The notes under the pieces are model-generated. The model was not told the DNA's origin, ran no database searches, and saw only the letters and a program-made list of their open reading frames with translations. Positions 60,272-64,000 of a DNA stretch of 64,000 bases are shown here, in pieces. The first letter of the stretch is position 1. Each line of letters starts with the position of its first letter. A program made the position numbers and the translations under genes. The stretch is from UBA4416 sp964541155 (lineage in GTDB: Bacteria; Bacteroidota; Bacteroidia; B-17B0; Aurantibacillaceae): assembly GCA_964541155.1 (NCBI GenBank), contig CAZIPC010000004.1, positions 1-64,000 of the forward strand. Direction: 5' to 3'.

Positions 60272-62872
60272 ATGAATTTAAATAATTTTACAATCAAGTC
60301 TCAAGAAGCCATTCAAGAAGCCATGCAAATTGCTACTATTACTGGTAACCAAGCAATTGAAAATGGCCATGTTTTAAAAGCCATTTTAGAAGTTGATGAA
60401 AATGTTACTCCTTTTATTTTAAAAAAATTGGGAGTTAATCAATCTCTGTTCTCAAAAACAGTAGACGCAATAGTTAGTTCATATCCTAAAGTATCTGGTG
60501 GACAACCTTATTTATCTAATAATACCAATCAAGCCATAGCAAAAGCTACAAATTATTTAAAAGAATTTAAAGATGAATATGTGTCTATTGAACATTTATT
60601 ACTTGGTATTTTAGCTAGTGGTGACACAGTTGCTCAATTATTAAAGGATAGTAATATTAGAGAAAAAGAATTAAAAGCGGCTATTATGGATTTACGAAAA
60701 GGTTCTAACGTAACCAGCCAATCGGCTGAAGAAACGTATAATTCATTAAATAAATATGCGATTAATTTAAATACACAAGCACGTAATGGTAAACTAGATC
60801 CTGTAATTGGAAGAGATGAAGAAATAAGAAGAGTGTTACAAATTTTATCTCGTCGTACTAAAAATAACCCTATCTTGGTTGGTGAGCCAGGTGTAGGAAA
60901 AACAGCAATTGCCGAAGGTTTAGCCCATCGAATTATAGCAGGAGATGTGCCAGAAAATTTAAAATCAAAACAAGTATACTCTTTAGATATGGGGGCATTA
61001 ATTGCAGGTGCTAAGTATAAGGGAGAGTTTGAAGAACGATTAAAGGCTGTGGTTAAAGAAGTTATTAGTAGCGATGGTGATATTGTTTTATTTATTGATG
61101 AGATTCATACATTAGTAGGTGCAGGAGGCGGAGGAGAGGGAGCAATGGACGCTGCAAATATTTTAAAACCAGCTTTAGCTAGGGGAGAATTAAGAGCTAT
61201 TGGTGCAACAACTTTAAATGAATATCAAAAATATTTTGAAAAAGATAAAGCATTAGAACGTCGTTTTCAAAAAGTTATGGTAGATGAACCAAGTGAGGAA
61301 GATGCTATTTCTATTTTGAGAGGTATTAAAGAAAAATATGAAACTCATCACAAAGTGCGAATTAAAGATGAAGCAATTATCGCAGCTGTAGAACTGTCTA
61401 CTCGTTATATCAGTGATCGTTTTTTGCCAGATAAAGCTATTGATTTAATGGATGAGGCTGCATCTAAATTGCGTATGCAAATTAATTCAATGCCTATTGA
61501 ATTAGATGAATTAGAACGTAAGATTATGCAGTTGGAAATAGAGAGAGAGGCCATGAAACGTGAAAATGAAGAAGTTAAAGTAGAATCATTAAATAAAGAA
61601 TTAGCCGATTTAAACGATAAACGTGTTTCTTTAAAAGCTAAATGGCAAAGTGAAAAAGAAGCTATTGAAGGAGTTCAAAAGGTAAAGTTACAAATAGAAG
61701 ATTTAAAACAACAAGCTACAAATTACGAAAAACAAGGTGATTTTGGAAAGGTAGCAGAAATACGATATGGGAAAATTCAAGAATCAGAAGCTTTACTACA
61801 TAGTTTAGAGTCAAAATTAAGTGAAGCAAAAGCAAATGGTTCTCAGCTCGTAAAAGAAGAAGTAGATAGTGAAGATATTGCAGATGTTATTTCTGCTTGG
61901 ACAGGTATTCCTGTATCTAGAATGTTGCAAAGTGAAAGAGAAAAATTATTAATGTTGGAAGATGAATTACATAAGCGTGTTGTTGGTCAACATCAAGCCA
62001 TTGAATCTATTGCAGATGCAGTAAGGCGAAGCAGGGCAGGGTTACAAGATGCTAAAAAACCAATCGGATCGTTTATATTTTTAGGAACCACAGGTGTTGG
62101 TAAAACAGAGTTAGCAAAAGCATTAGCAGATTATTTATTTAATAATGAAAATGCAATGACACGTATTGATATGAGTGAATATCAAGAGCGACATGCGGTA
62201 AGTCGTTTAATTGGTGCGCCTCCAGGGTATGTTGGTTTTGATGAAGGAGGACAATTAACTGAAGCTGTTAGAAGAAGACCATATTCTGTTATTTTATTAG
62301 ATGAAATTGAAAAAGCGCATCCAGATGTTTTTAATATTTTGTTGCAAGTATTAGATGATGGTAGATTAACTGATAACAAAGGAAGAACGGTTAACTTTAA
62401 GAATACAATCATTATAATGACTTCTAACATTGGCTCTCATTTAATTCAAGAAAATTTCGATAAATTAGATGAGTTTAATAAAGATGAAGTACTAGCTAAA
62501 ACCAAATCAGAAGTGTTTGAGTTATTGAAAAAAACAATTAGACCTGAGTTTTTAAATAGAATTGACGAAGTTATAATGTTTGAACCATTGAATAGAGAAG
62601 ATGTAAGTAATATTGTGAAAATTCAATTTCAACACATTGTTACTAGATTGGCAGAACAACATGTTTTAATATCTGCAACAGAAGAAGCAATTGATTGGTT
62701 AGCTCAATTAGGTTATGATCCTCATTACGGTGCAAGACCTGTAAAAAGAGTTTTGCAAAAACAAATCTTAAATGAGTTATCTAAACAATTATTGTCTAAT
62801 GCTATAAATAAAGATAAAGAAATAGTGTTGGATGTGATTGACAATAAATTTATATTTCTCAATAAACAATAA
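60272..62872 (+). CDS. clpB: ATP-dependent chaperone ClpB
   Basis: The 866-aa chaperone has a Clp N domain (about 1-145), a first AAA+ domain with Walker A GEPGVGKT (near 205) and Walker B VLFIDEIHTLVG, a middle coiled-coil domain (about 400-530), and a second AAA+ domain with Walker A GTTGVGKT (near 607) and VILLDEIEKAHPDVF. It rescues aggregated proteins with the DnaK system after heat or other stress. No CIRCE or RpoH-type site was seen in the 180-bp upstream region, and no convincing TAnnTTTG either. Confidence 0.97.
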   Translation: MNLNNFTIKSQEAIQEAMQIATITGNQAIENGHVLKAILEVDENVTPFILKKLGVNQSLFSKTVDAIVSSYPKVSGGQPYLSNNTNQAIAKATNYLKEFKDEYVSIEHLLLGILASGDTVAQLLKDSNIREKELKAAIMDLRKGSNVTSQSAEETYNSLNKYAINLNTQARNGKLDPVIGRDEEIRRVLQILSRRTKNNPILVGEPGVGKTAIAEGLAHRIIAGDVPENLKSKQVYSLDMGALIAGAKYKGEFEERLKAVVKEVISSDGDIVLFIDEIHTLVGAGGGGEGAMDAANILKPALARGELRAIGATTLNEYQKYFEKDKALERRFQKVMVDEPSEEDAISILRGIKEKYETHHKVRIKDEAIIAAVELSTRYISDRFLPDKAIDLMDEAASKLRMQINSMPIELDELERKIMQLEIEREAMKRENEEVKVESLNKELADLNDKRVSLKAKWQSEKEAIEGVQKVKLQIEDLKQQATNYEKQGDFGKVAEIRYGKIQESEALLHSLESKLSEAKANGSQLVKEEVDSEDIADVISAWTGIPVSRMLQSEREKLLMLEDELHKRVVGQHQAIESIADAVRRSRAGLQDAKKPIGSFIFLGTTGVGKTELAKALADYLFNNENAMTRIDMSEYQERHAVSRLIGAPPGYVGFDEGGQLTEAVRRRPYSVILLDEIEKAHPDVFNILLQVLDDGRLTDNKGRTVNFKNTIIIMTSNIGSHLIQENFDKLDEFNKDEVLAKTKSEVFELLKKTIRPEFLNRIDEVIMFEPLNREDVSNIVKIQFQHIVTRLAEQHVLISATEEAIDWLAQLGYDPHYGARPVKRVLQKQILNELSKQLLSNAINKDKEIVLDVIDNKFIFLNKQ

Positions 62873-62890
62873 TTATATTGTATTTAAAAC

Positions 62891-62924
62891 AAAAAGAGCT
62901 GTTTCAATTGAAACAGCTCTTTTT
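62891..62924. terminator. Bidirectional terminator between clpB and dnaA
   Basis: A 15-bp perfect stem (62891-62905 with 62910-62924, core GAGCTGTTTC/GAAACAGCTC), loop AATT, has A5 and T5 ends. It serves two convergent genes. Confidence 0.92.
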
Positions 62925-62940
62925 GTTATTATAATTTTAA

Positions 62941-64000
62941 TTAGTTATTAATACTAATTTTTTTATCTAATTCTTCAATGTAAGCTTTAAAGCGTTTATC
63001 AGTATCCATTAAATTGTTTACTGTACGACAAGCGTGTAACACTGTAGCATGGTCTTTTCCTCCACAGTGCATGCCAATTGTAGCTAACGATGATTTTGTC
63101 ATGCATTTTGCAAAATACATAGCAATTTGACGAGCTTGAACAACTTCGCGTTTGCGAGTTTTTGATTTCATTAAATCAATATTTAAATCAAAATAATCAC
63201 AAACTACCTTTTGAATATAATCAATAGAAACCTCACGAGCAGTTGATTTAACAAATTTGTCAATCATTTGCTTGGCTAATTCTAATGTAATTGTTTTTTT
63301 ATTTAAAGAAGATTGAGCTAATAAAGATATTAAAGCGCCTTCTAATTCACGAACATTAGATGTAATACTATATGCTAAATATTCGCAAACTTCTTTTGGT
63401 AATTGAATCCCTTCATTGTATACTTTTTTCTCTAGTATAGCAATACGAGTTTCTAAACCTGGAGTTTGTAAGTCTGCGCTTAAACCCCATTTAAAACGAG
63501 ATAATAAGCGTTGTTCAATTCCTTGCATTTCAACAGGAGCTCTATCAGCAGTTAAGATAATTTGCTTTCCTAATTGATGTAAGTGGTTGAAAATATGAAA
63601 GAAAACATCTTGTGTTTTTTCTTTACCAGCCAAGTATTGAATATCATCAATAATTAATGTATCAATCATTTGATAAAAATGAACAAAATCATTTTGATTG
63701 TTGTTTTTTATTGAGTCAATAAATTGAGCAATAAATTTTTCTGATTGTACGTAAAGAACGGTTTTATTAGGGAAATTCTTTTTAATATCAATACCAATAG
63801 CCTGAGCTAAGTGAGTTTTTCCTAAACCTACACCTCCATATAATAATAAAGGATTGAAGGCAGTTCCTCCTGGTTTTTGAGATACAGCATATCCTGCTGA
63901 GCGTGCTAATCTGTTGCAATCACCTTCAACAAAATTATCAAAACAGTAATTTGGATTTAATTGAGATTCAACAGAAACTTTTTTAAGACCAGGAATAATA
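62941..64000 (-). CDS. dnaA: Chromosomal replication initiator DnaA (5' end outside window)
   Basis: The reading frame is open to the window end, so the 353 visible codons are the C-terminal part. The AAA+ domain has Walker A LLYGGVGLGKTHLA (codons near 63830) and Walker B LIIDDIQYL. The C-terminal domain IV has the DNA-binding HTH and signature KSKTRKREVVQARQIAMYF, then CGGKDHATVLHACRTV, which reads DnaA boxes. The ATG at 63669 is internal and not a start. The origin and dnaA promoter would lie beyond 64000 or elsewhere. It shares a terminator with clpB. Confidence 0.97.
   Translation of the reverse strand, partial: IIPGLKKVSVESQLNPNYCFDNFVEGDCNRLARSAGYAVSQKPGGTAFNPLLLYGGVGLGKTHLAQAIGIDIKKNFPNKTVLYVQSEKFIAQFIDSIKNNNQNDFVHFYQMIDTLIIDDIQYLAGKEKTQDVFFHIFNHLHQLGKQIILTADRAPVEMQGIEQRLLSRFKWGLSADLQTPGLETRIAILEKKVYNEGIQLPKEVCEYLAYSITSNVRELEGALISLLAQSSLNKKTITLELAKQMIDKFVKSTAREVSIDYIQKVVCDYFDLNIDLMKSKTRKREVVQARQIAMYFAKCMTKSSLATIGMHCGGKDHATVLHACRTVNNLMDTDKRFKAYIEELDKKISINN

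Noticed and set aside
63601..63669. Internal ATG at 63669 as the dnaA start
   Set aside because: The frame continues upstream to 64000 with the Walker A motif, so this ATG is internal.

Overview
The window comes from an AT-rich member of the Bacteroidota. The evidence is: type IX secretion (T9SS) cargo with type A and type B C-terminal sorting domains; a PorE-like TPR/PD40/OmpA protein; a large TonB/OMP_b-brl type outer membrane barrel; DUF4783, DUF4476 and DUF2279 families; and many genes preceded by the Bacteroidota -7 element TAnnTTTG instead of a strong Shine-Dalgarno. A finer placement (Flavobacteriia-like or a related class) cannot be made safely from this sequence. No rRNA, CRISPR array, IS element or complete prophage is visible.

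Positions 1 to about 9,000 look accessory. On the minus strand there is a predicted S-4TM pore-forming effector (145-1104) behind a two-TM, PH-like membrane protein (1123-1575). A 636-bp AT-rich gap (1576-2211) follows, carrying copies of the palindrome AAGTAGTACTACTT. Then comes a tightly overlapping operon: a conserved 104-aa protein, a polytopic membrane protein, a NarL/LiaS-type histidine kinase and a LuxR-type response regulator (2212-4632). The same palindrome reappears at 4643-4728 at exactly 24-bp spacing, ending against a consensus -7 box in front of a plus-strand set: a Cys-rich exported protein, an HNH nuclease, an exported protein and a coiled-coil lipoprotein (4752-6947). I infer that the palindromes are operators of the neighbouring response regulator. 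A minus-strand set of small mobile-element-like genes (TM protein, zinc-finger protein, HTH protein, unknown 313-aa protein; 6997-8962) ends at tRNA-Leu(UAA), a plausible island boundary.

From the tRNA-Leu/tRNA-Gly pair (9100-9299) onward the content is mostly housekeeping: mutS, a GreA-like protein, a TonB-type barrel, pyrG, a fused alpha/beta 2-oxoacid dehydrogenase E1, a GH16 glycosidase, a 38-aa FeoB-associated-type protein, nadC, a DUF4783 protein, rlmH, an M23/LysM endopeptidase, an HsdR_N-like protein, AMP nucleosidase, an MscS channel, a ubiX/beta-barrel pair, pruA and an asymmetric ABC-F ATPase. Then come a cell-envelope block (PorE-like protein and barrel), an RluA-type synthase, deoxynucleoside kinase, folK, sppA, a stand-alone DsbD-N protein plus full dsbD, dtd, recJ and yebC.

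The last third (44-64 kb) holds an alpha/beta-barrel protein, an MBL hydrolase, DUF2279, YihY/BrkB, a fatty acid hydroxylase, a 921-aa T9SS type B surface protein, DUF423, DUF4476, a saccharopine dehydrogenase-like enzyme, an 880-aa T9SS type A protein built of about 70-aa modules, ruvX, a nucleoside phosphorylase, a SirB1/transglutaminase-like protein, a YdcF-like protein, clpB and the 3' part of dnaA (cut by the window end). Most convergent gene pairs share perfect bidirectional hairpin terminators. Several start codons were moved downstream of the longest ORF start because a -7 box lies between the two candidates, or because the longer start is only a TTG.
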